Source: Valencia hispanica (lineage: Eukaryota > Chordata > Actinopteri > Cyprinodontiformes > Valenciidae). Taken from it: 64,000 nt of DNA. The position numbers and the translations under genes were made by a program. This document shows positions 1 to 12,075 of the stretch, piece after piece; positions within the stretch are counted from its first letter, which is position 1, and every line of letters begins with the position of its first letter. The DNA is taken from contig OY747723.1 in assembly GCA_963556495.2 (NCBI GenBank), forward strand, positions 14,478,501 through 14,542,500. The letters are read 5' to 3'. Below the pieces are notes generated by a model, which was given only the letters and a program-made list of their open reading frames with translations, ran no database searches and was not told the DNA's origin.

Positions 1-605
1 GCAGTTCAGATATCCTCTTCTGGCTATATCCTATTTTTCTGTGCTAGTCTGGATGGAAGGTTAGACATCCTGTCCTAAAGTTCCTGTGTTTATCTAACTA
101 AGCTGTATGGACATGAGAAACATCTCTTTAAGCAGTAAAAACACCTCAAAGCAGTTATAATAAAATCACCAATATATTTAATAAGTCCCAAAGTAATGTT
201 TTATACCTTATTTCACATCACCACCAAACAATAAACTGTCAGCATCCCAGCAGCGCATCCATCCCCACCCCAGTCCACAATAAACACAATACCCCACTCA
301 AACAACCACACCCATGTATGCAGCACAGGAAGTGCACCAAAACCATCCACCAGTGCGTCTTCTAGGGCTCTCCCTATCAACAATCCACTCACAAATCAGA
401 CCACAAAAAATGCAATAAGAAAACAAACCCCCATCCCCTTTTCCCACACACGCAAGAACAACCTCAGCAACCTCCAAGACTCCCGACCGCCAGCGCCCGA
501 CAGATCCAACTCAGAAACCAATTGCATGACACAATTTACAGTCCCCTGCCAGAACGAAGCCACCAGAAGCAGTTCTTTCAGGACTGTTGAAATCTGCATC
601 TGTGA
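1..605. other. Intergenic, no recognisable feature
   Basis: I see no exon, RNA gene or clear repeat terminus here. The stretch at 230-600 is C-rich on the plus strand with many CCA/CAC words. A short open frame on the minus strand has no recognisable motif, so I do not call a gene. Confidence 0.4.
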
Positions 606-1495
606 TTGGCAACGTTGACATTAGTTTTGTATAGAAAAAAGCAAACTAGGAGACCAAATTTTTCTTTCTTGTGTACTTTTCAGCTTTATATTACAATGTC
701 ACCAGGTGACTCTGAACCCATTCAAACCCTAAATCAATGCATTGACCAAATAAATGGATGGATGTGCCATAACTTTCTCCAGCTGAATAGAAACAAAACT
801 GAAGCAATTATTTTTGGACCCAAGGAGGAACGATCAAGAGTCAGCACACAGCTTCAATTAATACAGCTAGAAACTACTGATCAGGCACGAAACCTAGGTG
901 TAGTAATGGACTCAGACCTGAACCTCCAGTGTCACATAAAGGCAATAACGAGGTCAGCCTTCTATCAACTGAAGAATATTTCTAGGATTAAACGACTGAT
1001 GTTGCAACACGACCTAGAAAAACTCATCCATGCGTTTATCTTCAGACAGATTGATTACTGCAACAGCATCTTCACAGGTCTGCCTAAAAAGTCAATCAGA
1101 CAGCTGCAGCTGATCCAGAACGCTGCCGCTCGCGTCCTCACTAGAACCAGGAAAGTAAAGCACATCACCCCAGTTCTAAAGTCCTTACACTGGCTCCCTG
1201 TAGATCAGAGAATAGACTTCAAAATACTTTTACTAGTTTATAAATCATTACATGGCTTAGCATCAAAATATGTTGAAGACATCTAAATGCTTGATGTCAT
1301 AAGTATGAAATGTGTTCATGCTCTCTTTCTCTTGCTTTATTGTGTATCATGTGTAATGTGTGTTTCTTATAGTTTTAATTTCCCATGTTATATTCCATGT
1401 GTTTTTTTTAAAATCACCAAATCATGTAAAGCACCTTGAATTACCCTGCTGTTGAAAGTGTGCTATACAAATAAAATTGCCTTGCCTTGCCTTTT
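606..1495 (+). repeat. 5'-truncated L2/CR1-like LINE, 3' end of RT ORF and tail
   Basis: An open frame to 1286 encodes the C-terminal part of a non-LTR reverse transcriptase. Visible signatures are RIDYCN-like (here [10 protein letters not shown]), [21 protein letters not shown] and [23 protein letters not shown], the usual end of fish L2-like (Maui-type) LINE proteins. The 3' UTR ends with the family's conserved tail (GCACCTTGAATTACC then TGCTATACAAATAAA at about 1430-1475) followed by short CCTTG repeats. The 5' end is missing, as expected after incomplete reverse transcription. The protein residue is a fragment, not a host gene. Confidence 0.8.
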
Positions 1496-1722
1496 CAAAG
1501 GCTGCACAGTGGCACAGTTGGTAGCACTGCTGCCCTGCGGCGAGAAAATTCCAGTTCTAATCTGGGCCTGAGGTCTTTCTGCATGGAGTTTGCATGTTCT
1601 CCCTGTGCATGGTTGTTTGTCCCATGTTGTGTGTGCCCTGCCTTTTGCCCGATGATTGCTGGGGATGAGCACCAGCCCCCCCCCCCCCCTTCGTATAGGA
1701 TAGACGGTATGGATAATGGATA
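1496..1722 (+). repeat. tRNA-derived SINE-like repeat
   Basis: The sequence starts GGCTGCACAGTGGCACAG and continues with TTGGTAGCACTG, which resembles a pol III A box. GTTCTAATCTGGGCC, about 45 bases on, resembles a degenerate B box. The body (TCTTTCTGCATGGAGTTTGC at about 1575) is a common teleost interspersed sequence, and a C9-10 run precedes the end. It directly follows the LINE tail, so it may have been inserted next to it or mobilised with it. Confidence 0.55.
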
Positions 1723-2302
1723 GGTTTCCTCTTCGATTTTTATTTTAGGGCACAACAAAATGCCTAGATAAAACTAAACAACCTCAGAAAGTTTAACCTG
1801 GAGCTTGTAGTGAAGCTTTGATTGAAGCGAGGTTAAACGTTGGCCCTGCTCTTGCACAGTTAAACAGACCTGAAATATTTGCATTTGTCTCATGCATGTG
1901 AATAAAAACGAGTATAATCCTCCCAGTCTAGGTCATTATTACAACTAACAGGGTTTTACAAACTGCCTGTGTTCATATTGGAGCAGACAGATCCATACAC
2001 TTTAGCCTGTCCCGAGGTCAGGGCAGCATTAGTTGGCATTCAAGGCCTTTTCACTCACTGGAGAGGTTTTTGTTCAGTCAAAATCCCTGGGACTTTCAGG
2101 GAGTATAAAGGAAGCGCTGACCTCAGCACAGATTCATAGTCGAGACAGTGAGGACTCACATATGCACTTGCATTAAAACGAGGACCTAACTACATGCATA
2201 CATGAAAGGCCGACAATACGGCGGTTTTCCTTACAAACCCAGAAATATTATTTATTACAACTATTTAACAGTTGATTTGTCATTTAGCTTAATTGTTATA
2301 TA
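1723..2302. other. Intergenic, no gene seen
   Basis: No coding exon is recognisable. A TATA-like GTATAAAGG lies at about 2103 with a GC-richer stretch after it, but nothing downstream supports a transcript. Confidence 0.35.
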
Positions 2303-2813
2303 TGGGATAAGGATGGTGCCAGAACAAAAACGCATTTACAGATTAAAATGTGTTCAAATTGGTCAATCACAAATACAAATTGCACATTTACAATTGTGGT
2401 TTCCTCAATATGAACACGAGCAGTAACCTTGCCAAACGGCTTGAGGTGCACTACCGCCACCTGTGGGCGGGTACTGTGTTCATCAACATCTCTAAGCTCC
2501 ATTATTGAAATTTATATTCTCAAAGAAGAAATATGCATTCTCAAACACGTTGCTCTTCATGTCCATGTCGAGGAAACCACAACTGTAAATATGCAATTTG
2601 TATTTGTGATTTATTTCAGATGTAACTTTTTAAACTGCTCTATCACAGGGAAAATATAAACTTGCTGTTTTATGTGTGATTTGGTTCATTCAATAGTTTA
2701 CAAATTTAAGGTAAGCACAACTATTGACTCATTGACCAAACGTATTGACTCACCAGTAAGTACACATTTTTACCTGGGAATACAGTTTTATTCTGACACC
2801 GTCCTTATCCCCA
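2303..2813. mobile_element. Non-autonomous foldback element (MITE-like)
   Basis: The outer ends are inverted copies: GGATAAGGATGGTGCCAGAA at 2305 matches the reverse complement of TTCTGACACCGTCCTTATCC at 2791-2810 at 18 of 20 positions. An inner pair of inverted arms lies at about 2366-2412 and 2557-2612 (CACAAATACAAATTGCA against TGCAATTTGTATTTGTG, with GAGGAAACCACAA on the right arm). No transposase is encoded. I could not define a target-site duplication, so the superfamily is open. Confidence 0.6.
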
Positions 2814-3069
2814 TAATTTTACATTTAGTTATCAACTTAATTTGAATATGTTATTTTCTTTTCTAAGATTAACTTCAACCCTAGCTGAGGCTTTTACTCA
2901 AAAGAAAAAGTACAGCAATTTCAAGGTATAGTTCAGACTACTCTGAGGACGGCTTCCTAGAGAGTTCACATACGTCGTTATTCAGTTTGCATACAGATTC
3001 ATCTTCTCAACAGGCCAACGCTAAGCAATAGTCAGGAGTACCATAGTCAAAAAATGACATGTTATCTGG

Positions 3070-3650
3070 AATTGCGGTGTCTGATGTACTATTGTGCATA
3101 AAACACTGTTTTCTTGAGAGGATGGACTTTAAATGGATCTACGCTGAATGCATTCAATGTCCGCTTACGCCATAGAAGCATGTAGTGACCACTTTTGCTA
3201 CAAAAATCAAAGGCTAGGTCAAGAACTAAATAGCAAGACCACTGAGATGAATGGAACTGAAATGTGTGAGTATAAATCAAAATGCTTTTCGTGGGGTTTT
3301 TAGATTATGTGTCCTCTGTCAGCACAAAATATCTGTCAATAGATCAAATTCATTTAATAACCAGGTAGAAAGGGAGTTCAACTACAGCCACAGTTTGGTT
3401 TTTAACATTTTACCTTTCCTTTCAGCTACATGTGTGGTATTAGCTTAAAGTGAGTTTTTAGTACACCCCCCCAAAAGGATAGTGCGAAAACACACTGCAG
3501 AGAGACCAAATGGAGTTTAGGTGGCATGATAGCATCCTCAGAATACATTTTTGACAACTATATCACTGTAATACAAATAAACTATTATGAGTGAGACACA
3601 GACTGCTTTTGCATTGGTTCCACTCTGGCTAGCTGTTAGCTACAGCCTTT
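3070..3650 (+). repeat. Copy 1 of an unclassified dispersed direct repeat
   Basis: This segment is colinear with 5745-6240. Both share, in order, GTGTCTGATG.ACTATTGT, ATAAAACACT, TTTTCTTGAGAGGA, ACTTTAAATGG, the CAAGACCACT block and GTGGGGTTTTTAG, and both end near GACACACAGACTG or its variant. The two copies differ by many substitutions and small indels. No open frame spans both. Confidence 0.6.
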
Positions 3651-3854
3651 ACGGGTAAAGCTAACAGCTAGCAAGAGTGGAAACTGAAGAGATTCCAGAC
3701 AGTTATGTGCTGCAGAAAAGATATTGTCAAAAGTTATGAGAAGTTTGCCTCTTACCTAAAGGAGGTAACTGTGCTGGCATCTTAATTTAGGATTAATCAA
3801 GATTAGTTGATGCTGAGTTGAAGCTGAAGTTAAATGATACAATTCCAGTCTCAA

Positions 3855-4095
3855 AGTTTAGACGAGTGCCCTCCAACCCTGGGCCTTGAGATATACTGTC
3901 CTGCAGGTTTTAGATGCATCCCTGCTCCAACACAGCTGACTCAAACAAATAGCTCGTCACCAGGTGTTTGCCAAACATAATTGCTTGCTTAAGAGGTAAT
4001 TCAATATTGGAACCAGCTGTGTTGGAGCAGGGATGCATATAAAACCTGCAGAACAGTAGATCTCGAGGACCAGGGTTGGAGACCACTGGTTTATG
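3855..4095. mobile_element. Foldback MITE, hAT-like ends
   Basis: Long imperfect inverted arms are present. The left arm reads CCAACCCTGGGCCTTGAGAT, then CTGCAGGTTTTAGATGCATC and CCCTGCTCCAACACAGCTG. The right arm carries CAGCTGTGTTGGAGCAGGG, then ATGCAT, AAAACCTGCAG and CCAGGGTTGGAGACCACTG. It is non-coding. Relatives of the same family lie at 39,782-39,925 and 44,790-44,985. Confidence 0.65.
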
Positions 4096-4194
4096 TCAAA
4101 TTGTTTTATAAACCTTTAAACTATCATCATGTAATGAACAGGTTTATACACAAAGGCCACTATGTCACCAAGTGGTGGTGGTGTTAAGAGTTTG

Positions 4195-4645
4195 GGCAGG
4201 TGTATATAGTCAATACGAAACTGCCCTACACTTTGTGAATGGTATGGAGACAAGCCCATGCTACCTGAATAATATCAATCCAGTCATTGTCCCCCTGCAA
4301 GAACGACACAGGCACAATTTCCCCAAAATGGACGACAATGCTCCAGGTCATCAAGGTTGCATCAGTAGGGTATGGCTGCTGGAGGCTGGGGGACCTCTAA
4401 TGGAGTGGCCTGGACTTTTTCCAGATCTGAATCCCATAGAAAACCATGAGCTGAGTCATTGTGCAGAGGCTCATAACTGTTCCCCAGAACCTCAATGAAC
4501 CGATGGCCGCCGTCCAAGAAAAGTGGGATACCATGCCTCACCTGACAATAAATGGAGTTGGGAACAGCATGAAACGTCGTTGTCAAGCTGTGATTGTTAC
4601 TCAAGGGCAAACGACATGTTACTGAGACATTGATATTTTCTGTTG
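4195..4645 (+). pseudogene. Tc1/mariner transposase remnant
   Basis: Translation gives the C-terminal catalytic half of a Tc1-like transposase: MDDNAPGHQ (second catalytic Asp region) at about residues 52-60 of the open frame from 4172, PDLNPIEN (third acidic residue region) 30 residues later, then, in another frame, a basic tail with MKRRCQAV. Stops and frameshifts separate these blocks, and the DNA-binding half is absent. This is an old, dead copy. Confidence 0.75.
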
Positions 4646-4659
4646 ATATTCCCACCACA

Positions 4660-7600
4660 GTTGTTAGCTTTTCTTTTAATACAGTTTAAGATGAAAAAAT
4701 CGGCATTGCATCCGGCTAAAGCATTAACGTTTTACGTTTTCCATAAATCTCACCTGAAAGCCAAATATCCCTGACGTTTTGCGACAAGTGTGGTTTTTAT
4801 CTTCTTGATTTAAAAAACAAACACACACAGAAACAATAGTTACGGTACAAAAAATGTATTCAGAAACAGTTCTGTCAACATTTGAGGTAAATGAACATTT
4901 ACATCGTGTTCTCTAACAAAATGTTCAGCTGATAGGCACTTTGCTTCAAAAGACAAGGCATGTTTCAATTTGGTTGGTAACGAGTGATGTTTCTTGAAAA
5001 CAAGTACAAGCAAGATAACCTACTTGTCAGAGAGCTAAGCAGTTTCCAAATCTTTTAATTTGAGGATTATTCAAGGCACACCTATGGTGTAAGAGCTAGA
5101 GGGGGCAAAAGTATTTCCATCCATTTCCAGGACAGAGGAAATATCTGCCACTGTGGCTTCATTTGTTGTCCATTCCAGAAATTGTTTATTATTTCCATCA
5201 ATGAACAATACAACATAGAAAACCCCCGCTATTCTATTTTCAGAACTTATACTACCGTTAACTTAACAACAGTTTAAATCTTCATGAACATATGAAAACT
5301 ACTAACCATTACAAGTTAAAACTGAACATTTAATCAAAAGAAATAAGCAAAATTAACTGCTTCTACACATTTTTAGACAAAGTTCAACATTATATCTTAT
5401 ATATTATCTTCCCCCAGGATTCCACAATTATTTGAAACTGGGGCTGTGAGAAATATTTTTTCTAATATCATACTTATTGCAACGAAGTAAAGACCACATT
5501 AGGATTTTTACCTTCTGTTGCGCTGGCACTGCTAATTTGAGACCTAATAAACAAAGGTACAAAGCCCCAAGCAGCAAACATATAGTTTGTCAGGATTTTC
5601 TTTTCTTTTTTACAAAAATGAATTTTAGTGATTTAAAAAAAAAAATGTAATTAAATAAAACTACTTTCAATACCCACTTTTTTGTAAAGCTGTAACTCTG
5701 GTCAAAATATTAAGGGAGTACCACATACAACATTAAAATGTCTGGATTCACAGTGTCTGATGGACTATTGTAGATAAAACACTAATGTTTTCTTGAGAGG
5801 AAGAACTTTAAATGGCTATATGCCGAATGGATTCAATGGCTGCTCACACTTTTGCTGCAAAGATCAAGGCTAGGACAGCTAGCCTAAACAAAAACTAAAT
5901 AGCAAGACCACTAAGGTGAAATTTGTGAGCATAAATCAAAATGCTTTCTTTTAGTGGGGTTTTTAGTTTGTGTCCTCTGTCAGTGTCCATAGATCACGTT
6001 AAATTAATAACCAGATAAAGTGTTCGACTGCAGCTCCAGTTTGGTTTTTTTTGCATTTTACGTTCCCTTTCATCTACATGTGTGGCATTAGCTTAAAGTG
6101 ACTTTTTAGGGCCAAACAGAATGGACTCATGTCGTTTAAGTTGTATGACAGTGTCCTCAGGATACATTTCTGACAGCTACATCACTGTATTATAGGTAAG
6201 CCATTATAAATGACACACAGACTGATTATGTGGAGAACAGTGAGACTTACACAACCACGGCACGGCTTCCCAAGTCATCTTTTGGGAAGAACGGGAGGAC
6301 TAATGTCTGTGCGCAACAGAGTAACAATGCGGGTCAGAACCAAACCACAAGTTACATCATCTACCCTGATTGCTGCCAGAATTTATGTTTTTTGAGCAGT
6401 TTTTGTTACAAATGGTCTATCGCCACTTTGGTGGCAAACAGGCAGATCGATCTTGCAGCAGAGCGTCTTTAAATCCCTCAGTAAGGTGCCAGTTTGTTAG
6501 GTCTCCAAGTTACCACTCCCAGACAACATTTCTCCTGAGATCTTCATCCTCTGGATAAATCGGCTTATAAAGCTTCACTTTATGTACTTGAATTCTAGCA
6601 GGAGTCGTTGCTATCACTACAGCCGTCTTGGATGCCCAATGTGTTATTTATTGATGCCTATGTTCAATATTCCAAATGCAATATCATTACTCTTTAGCCA
6701 AATATTCTACTGTGTTCCTGGCTATTTTGTCTCTTGGGAGGTATAAATAAAGGCCTGTTTTGTATGAAACACCCTGTGGCCGACATCTCCATTTCATACC
6801 TAAAAACATCTGGCCCAAAGGACCAAAACTATATTAGTACGAAATGGCAAAAAAGGCTAAATGACCAGCACCCATAATAATCCTCTCCAAGGAATATTCT
6901 AAACTAAGTTGGCTAAATCTGAGCCTTTTGGGAACTTGGTTATTAAATTAAGGAGAACATACAGCACAATATACTTTTCTTGTATTTTTCCTTTAGCTTT
7001 TTTGGCAGGAATTAATAAAATAAAAAGGAAAAAATAACATACTTTGGTGGAGTGAACAAAGAGAGATTTTTTTTATTCCATATATCTTTTTCTCTTTTTT
7101 TTCCAAAAACAAAAAAGAAATATAAACCTACAATATAATCTGATGCTCATCTAAAATATAACTGAGAATTCTCCCATAAAGAACACTTCAAGACTCAAGT
7201 TTTGTAACACACTGCAAACACCATCACTAAAAGAGAGACCGATTTTTATCCTCTATTCAAGCTGCAAAGATTGCAAAGATTATTTAAAAAGTTTTAACTC
7301 ACCTGAAATTTACTCCTAATAATCACAACTCCTTTAACACTGAAATAGGTTGTGTCAATCCCAGAAAAAAAACTAAAATACTTTTTATTCTTTTCTTGGT
7401 GAAAGTCAGAATAGCAGCTAGATAAAATACAAGCTTTGTTAAAATGTAGTTGTCATACATCAAAGCTCTACTTTTCAATATATATTTACATATTTATAAA
7501 CTTTATATGGTATTACCCTGATATAACTGCAGACATTTGATTTTGTAAACATTTAAACATGATTATAGCACCTGAACACACACACACGCACGCGCCCATA

Positions 7601-10457
7601 TATACATGCACAGCCTGAAAAGCCGAAAGACTTTGTCTCAGGGTGGGATTGCTTTATTTCCTTCCCCTCTTTCTAGTGTAATACTGGTGAATCCCTCTCT
7701 TCATTGAAACTACAGGCTGCATGATAGCAAAACACAAATACAGAAAATGTTCAACAAACCAAAAGACTGATCAGCTTTAGCATCATGAGGAAAAAATATA
7801 TAAAGAAATAAAAGTGCAACCCTCTTCTTCTATATAATTTAAAGAGTAATTCTGCCCCCAATGTCTACTTTCAGTGATATTCAATAATATTTGACAAAAA
7901 TGTATTCCTCTTCCAGTTTCCTCAAAAAAGTTGAAGAATGGGCGATAACAGCTGGACCTGGGCACCCTTGATAAATACCATTCACATGTTTGACTATTAT
8001 CACCTAAACGTAACTCCGGTTAGCTTATTTCAAATGCTGAAAGCAGCGATTACGCTAGCTGGGGTGTGGCCAAATTCTAAAACAATGTATAACAGGATGG
8101 AAAGCCAGAAAAGAACATTAAGTGGGTTGATATTTAACAATAGAGTTGGATTAGAAGATTCATACATTTGAGCAGTTTTGCTATTAGATTCATGGCTAAC
8201 TTAGCTTAGCATAAATGCTAAAAAGCCGTTGAACAAGGTGTGTGGGATATTGTCAAATATCAAAACAATATTTATAAGAGTGGAATGAAACAACACTCTG
8301 ATCTGAGAGTTAGAAAGGTCAATAAAAGTCACATGTTTGGCTATTAATTACAAAAATGGACTTGAGATGAGCTAAGATTAACATAAATGCTAAACGCAGG
8401 TAAAGCTTGTTTATTACCAATAGTCGCAACAGCGTATAACAGGATGGAAAATAGATTAACTCTCTTAGCCTTTTACTCTGATGAAGCAGAACTAGCTAAC
8501 AGCTAGTCAGAGCAGAGACAATTGCAAATGTTTAATAGTTTATGTTCAATGTCCATTTAAATCTTTGGCTATTTTACGTTGGCCAGAACTTGTCTTTATT
8601 TAGCCCAAAATTTTGGGGGGAAATAATGCTTTTTAAGTTCCTAGGTCCTATTAAACTTTAGCATACAAAGGGATGTTAAGAGTTGGGTAAACAAGATTTT
8701 TCAACCACAATTCTATATTGTTTAGCTAGAGGGCAACTTTATGCTTTGCTTGTGTTACACTTTAGGTCAAACAATGTTAAAGCTGTTCAAGCTAACACAT
8801 TTTATAAACCTTTAATTGGCCATCATGACTGCAATGGATGGTCCAAGAAAACCAGCGGTAGATTTGAGTCCGATTCAGTACCCAAACCATTTGAAAAATT
8901 AACTGCAAAACAGAATGTAACATATTTGACCATAGTAGCTATCTAACGGAAGAGTAAAGAGGGGCATATGATGGACGCTAAAAATATGTATTTTTCAATT
9001 AAAAAACCCACAACAGCTGGGCTTCACTCATTGCCTTAGGGCACATCGGCACATCTTGGAGCAATCCTTTTCACCAGAAAGTTTTATTTTCAAGTGGTTA
9101 CTGCTTTTGATAAAACTACCCATTGTCATGGAGTTCATCAGAATAGCTTTACGTTTTAGTTTTTTTTACACTGCTTTATTTTTGTTGAAAATTTTGGCCA
9201 GATCTTAATATGCTTAATATGTAGGTTTGTCAAAAGGATTGGTAATGGCTATGGACAACAATCTACCACGGCCCTCATCACTAGCAATCTATTTTCCCAA
9301 CTTTATGCTCTGGAACACTTTGAGTGCTTTAAGTATTGCTAAAACCCTAATGACCACCGATCAAACCAAAACATCTCTAAGTGACCTTCTGCTCACAAAT
9401 ATAATTTGTTGGAGTCATATATTCAAAATTGCTTACAGCACTAAAGGTACAAAGTCTCAAAAGAGCAATATGACCATACCATTTTTAGAATCTCAATATT
9501 CCAGAACAGCTCACTTTACCCCAATGACATATCACCCAATATTCCTTAAGAAACCACTCATTGTATGGCATGTGGGTTAAATAAATACGGTGCTAAGCAT
9601 TGTGGGATTTGTATGTGAATCCAGCGATGGTCACCAAGTTCACATTTTCCCATTAAGGGGCAGGTATAAAGACTCCTCTTTGAAACGTTAAGAATTGTCT
9701 GTTGTTCACACTATATAAAATACATTTTATCATAGGTGATAAGAACATTAGAGATTCATCATATCCATACAAGCTGATTATACTAAAATTAGAATATAAG
9801 GCTTTTACTGAAATCAGTTTTTTATAAATAATTAATTAGCCATTTTCATTCAGTTGCATATTCCCTTACTTTATCCTATTTTGTTTTATAGCATCATATC
9901 AAAATATATTCTGTTGAATGAATTATTCATAATTCAGTTCAATCATATCAAACCGGAGTTTGCTGCTCATGGTCTTTTAATGTACCACATGGCACCTCAG
10001 TGTGGCAGTGTATTTAGTAACTTATTAGCTGCAAAACAGATACCCAACCCTACTGTATGCAAAACCATCCAATGAAAATTTGACCTACTGTTTAAAGATG
10101 TATGAAAAAGGGTTTTCATCAACCATGTGATATTGTTAAAATTTGAGTCAGTTAAATATGAAAAGTTTATTTACTCTTGCCTTGCTAGTTTTCAAAACTA
10201 TTCTTTTGCTCTATGGTTATAACTTCTTAGCAAAAACTCACATAAATTATTGGAAAAAAATTAAACGTGCTTGTTAACTACTAGCATTACTTTTCCAGAT
10301 TCTTTCTTGATATATCGGACTCAGAAGACCCGCTAACTAACTAGATCTTCAGGTTGTGTTTGTAATACAAACAAGAACTTTATGCTGTGAAACGTCTTTT
10401 TGCTGTACTTCTAAGCTTTACAGTAGGCAATTTTGAATGTTTCCAAGTCTTTCATGT
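4660..10457. other. AT-rich intergenic DNA without a recognised gene
   Basis: Apart from the direct repeat at 5745-6240 I see no gene in this stretch. It is AT-rich with homopolymer runs and a short CA/CG dinucleotide tract near 7575. Several frames of 60-117 codons are open (for example 9227-9580), but they show no domain, no splice structure and no biased composition. I regard them as chance. Confidence 0.45.
5745..6240 (+). repeat. Copy 2 of the unclassified dispersed direct repeat
   Basis: It is the same orientation and order of blocks as 3070-3650, with internal indels. Shared words include TTTTCTTGAGAGGA, AACTTTAAATGG, AGCAAGACCACT and TGTGTCCTCTGTCAG. The separation of about 2.7 kb and the divergence favour two independent insertions of one repeat family over a recent tandem duplication. 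Confidence 0.6.
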
Positions 10458-10458
10458 A

Positions 10459-11888
10459 CAGGTCCTTCTCAAAAAATTAGCATATTGTGATAAAGTTCAT
10501 TCTTTTCCATAATGTAATGATAGAAATTAAACTTTCATATATTTTAGATTCATTGCACACCAACTGAAATATTTCAGGTCTTTTATTGTTTTAAAACTGA
10601 TGATTTTGGCATACAGCTCATGAAAACCCAACATTCCTATCTCAAAAAATTAGCATATCACGAAAAGGTTCTCTAAACGAGCTATTAACCTAATCATCTG
10701 AATCAACTAATTAACTCTAAACACCTGCAAAAGATTCTTGAGGCTTTTAAAAACTCCCAGCCTGGTTCATTACTCAAAACCGCAATCATGGGTAAGACTG
10801 CCGACCTGACTGCTGCCCAGAAAGCCATCATTGACACCCTCAAGCAAGAGGGTAAGACACAGAAAGAAATTTCTGAACGAATAGGCTGTTCCCAGAGTGC
10901 TGTATCAAGGCACCTCAGTGGGAAGTCTGTGGGAAGGAAAAAGTGCTACAGGTGCCGGATTCCCCAGGTCAAGGCACTTTTGAACCAGAAACAGCGGCAG
11001 AAGCGCCTGACCTGGGCTACAGAGAAGCAGCACTGGACTGTTGCTCAGTGGTCCAAAGTACTTGCATGTCATTCAGAAATCAAGGTGCCAGAGTCTGGAG
11101 GAAGACTGGGGAGAAGGAAATGCCAAAATGCCTGAAGTCCAGTGTCAAGTACCCACAGTCAGTGATGGTCTGGGGTGCCATGTCAGCTGCTGGTGTCGGT
11201 CCACTGTGTTTTATCAAGGCCAGGGTCAATGCAGCTAGCTATCAGGAGATTTTGGAGCACTTCATGCTTCCATCTGCTGAAAAGCTTAATGGAGATGAAG
11301 ATTTCATTTTTCAGCACGACCTGGCACCTGCTCACAGTGCCAAAACCACTGGTAAATGGTTTACTGACCATGGTATTACTGTGCTCAATTGGACTGCCAA
11401 CTCTCCTGACCTGAACCCCATAGAGAATCTGTGGGATATTGTGAAGAGGAAGTTGAGAGACGCAAGATCCAACACTCTGGATGAGCTTAAGGCCGCTATC
11501 GAAGCATCCTGGGCCTCCATAACACCTCAGCAGTGCCACAGGCTGATTGCCTCCATGCCACGCCGCATTGAAGCAGTCATTTCTGCAAAAGGATTCCCGA
11601 CCAAGTATTGAGTGCAAAACTGAACATAATTATTTGAAGGTTGACTTTTTTTATATTAAAAACACTTTTCTTTTATTTGTCGGATGAAATATGCAAATTT
11701 TCTGAGATAGGAATTTTGGGTTTTCATGAGCTGTATGCCAAAATCATCAGTTTTAAAACAAGAAAAGACCTGAAATATTTCAGTTGGTGTGCAATGAATC
11801 TAAAATATATGAAAGTTTAATTTTTATCATTACATTATGGAAAAGAATGAACTTTATCACAATATGCTAATTTTTTTAGAAGGACCTG
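10459..11888 (+). mobile_element. Tc1-like DNA transposon, nearly full length, inactive
   Basis: The element starts CAGGTCCTTCTCAAAAAA and ends in the inverse, GGACCTG, flanked on both sides by TA (10457-10458 and 11889-11890), the Tc1/mariner target duplication. The terminal inverted repeats are about 200 bp. Each contains an outer and an inner direct copy of CTCAAAAAATTAGCATAT or a variant (left 10469 and 10641), the IR/DR arrangement of several fish Tc1 families. Between them lies one transposase gene, now broken. Confidence 0.93.
10788..11611 (+). pseudogene. Tc1-like transposase, broken
   Basis: The ATG at 10788 opens an N-terminal helix-turn-helix (EISERIGCSQSAVSRHLSGK at about residues 28-47). 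The frame then lacks a large part of the linker and second DNA-binding region, since GRKKC is followed directly by the RIPQVKALLNQKQRQKRLTW block. Around 11,057-11,090 a deletion removes the region of the first catalytic Asp and shifts the frame. The second frame, to the stop at 11611, carries SVMVWGAMSAAGVGPL, the second Asp in FQHDLAPAHS, and PDLNPIENLWD with the third acidic residue. It ends in GFPTKY. It could not make an active enzyme as read. Confidence 0.93.
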
Positions 11889-12075
11889 TATATGCTACGC
11901 TGAATGGCACCAAGCTCCAAACTTACTCTCATACATGGCGTTTCTTTCACAACACCCTTTGCTTCTTGAATTAAACTAGTTTTAAGTTGCAGAACATACT
12001 TTGGTTTGATTTTATGTGCATATGGGAAAAGGAAAGGCACATGCGCATTGTTTTGTAAATGTATGTGTGTACATT

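Noticed and set aside
396..599. Short open frame on the minus strand with a hydrophobic end
   Set aside because: The C-rich plus strand makes open frames on the other strand likely; no homology is recognisable.
2095..2170. TATA-like box with possible transcript start
   Set aside because: GTATAAAGG is suggestive, but no exon, splice donor or open frame follows that would make a gene.
9227..9580. Open frame of 117 codons on the plus strand
   Set aside because: It lies in AT-rich intergenic DNA, has no recognisable domain and no splice or promoter context. Its length is within chance in so much sequence.
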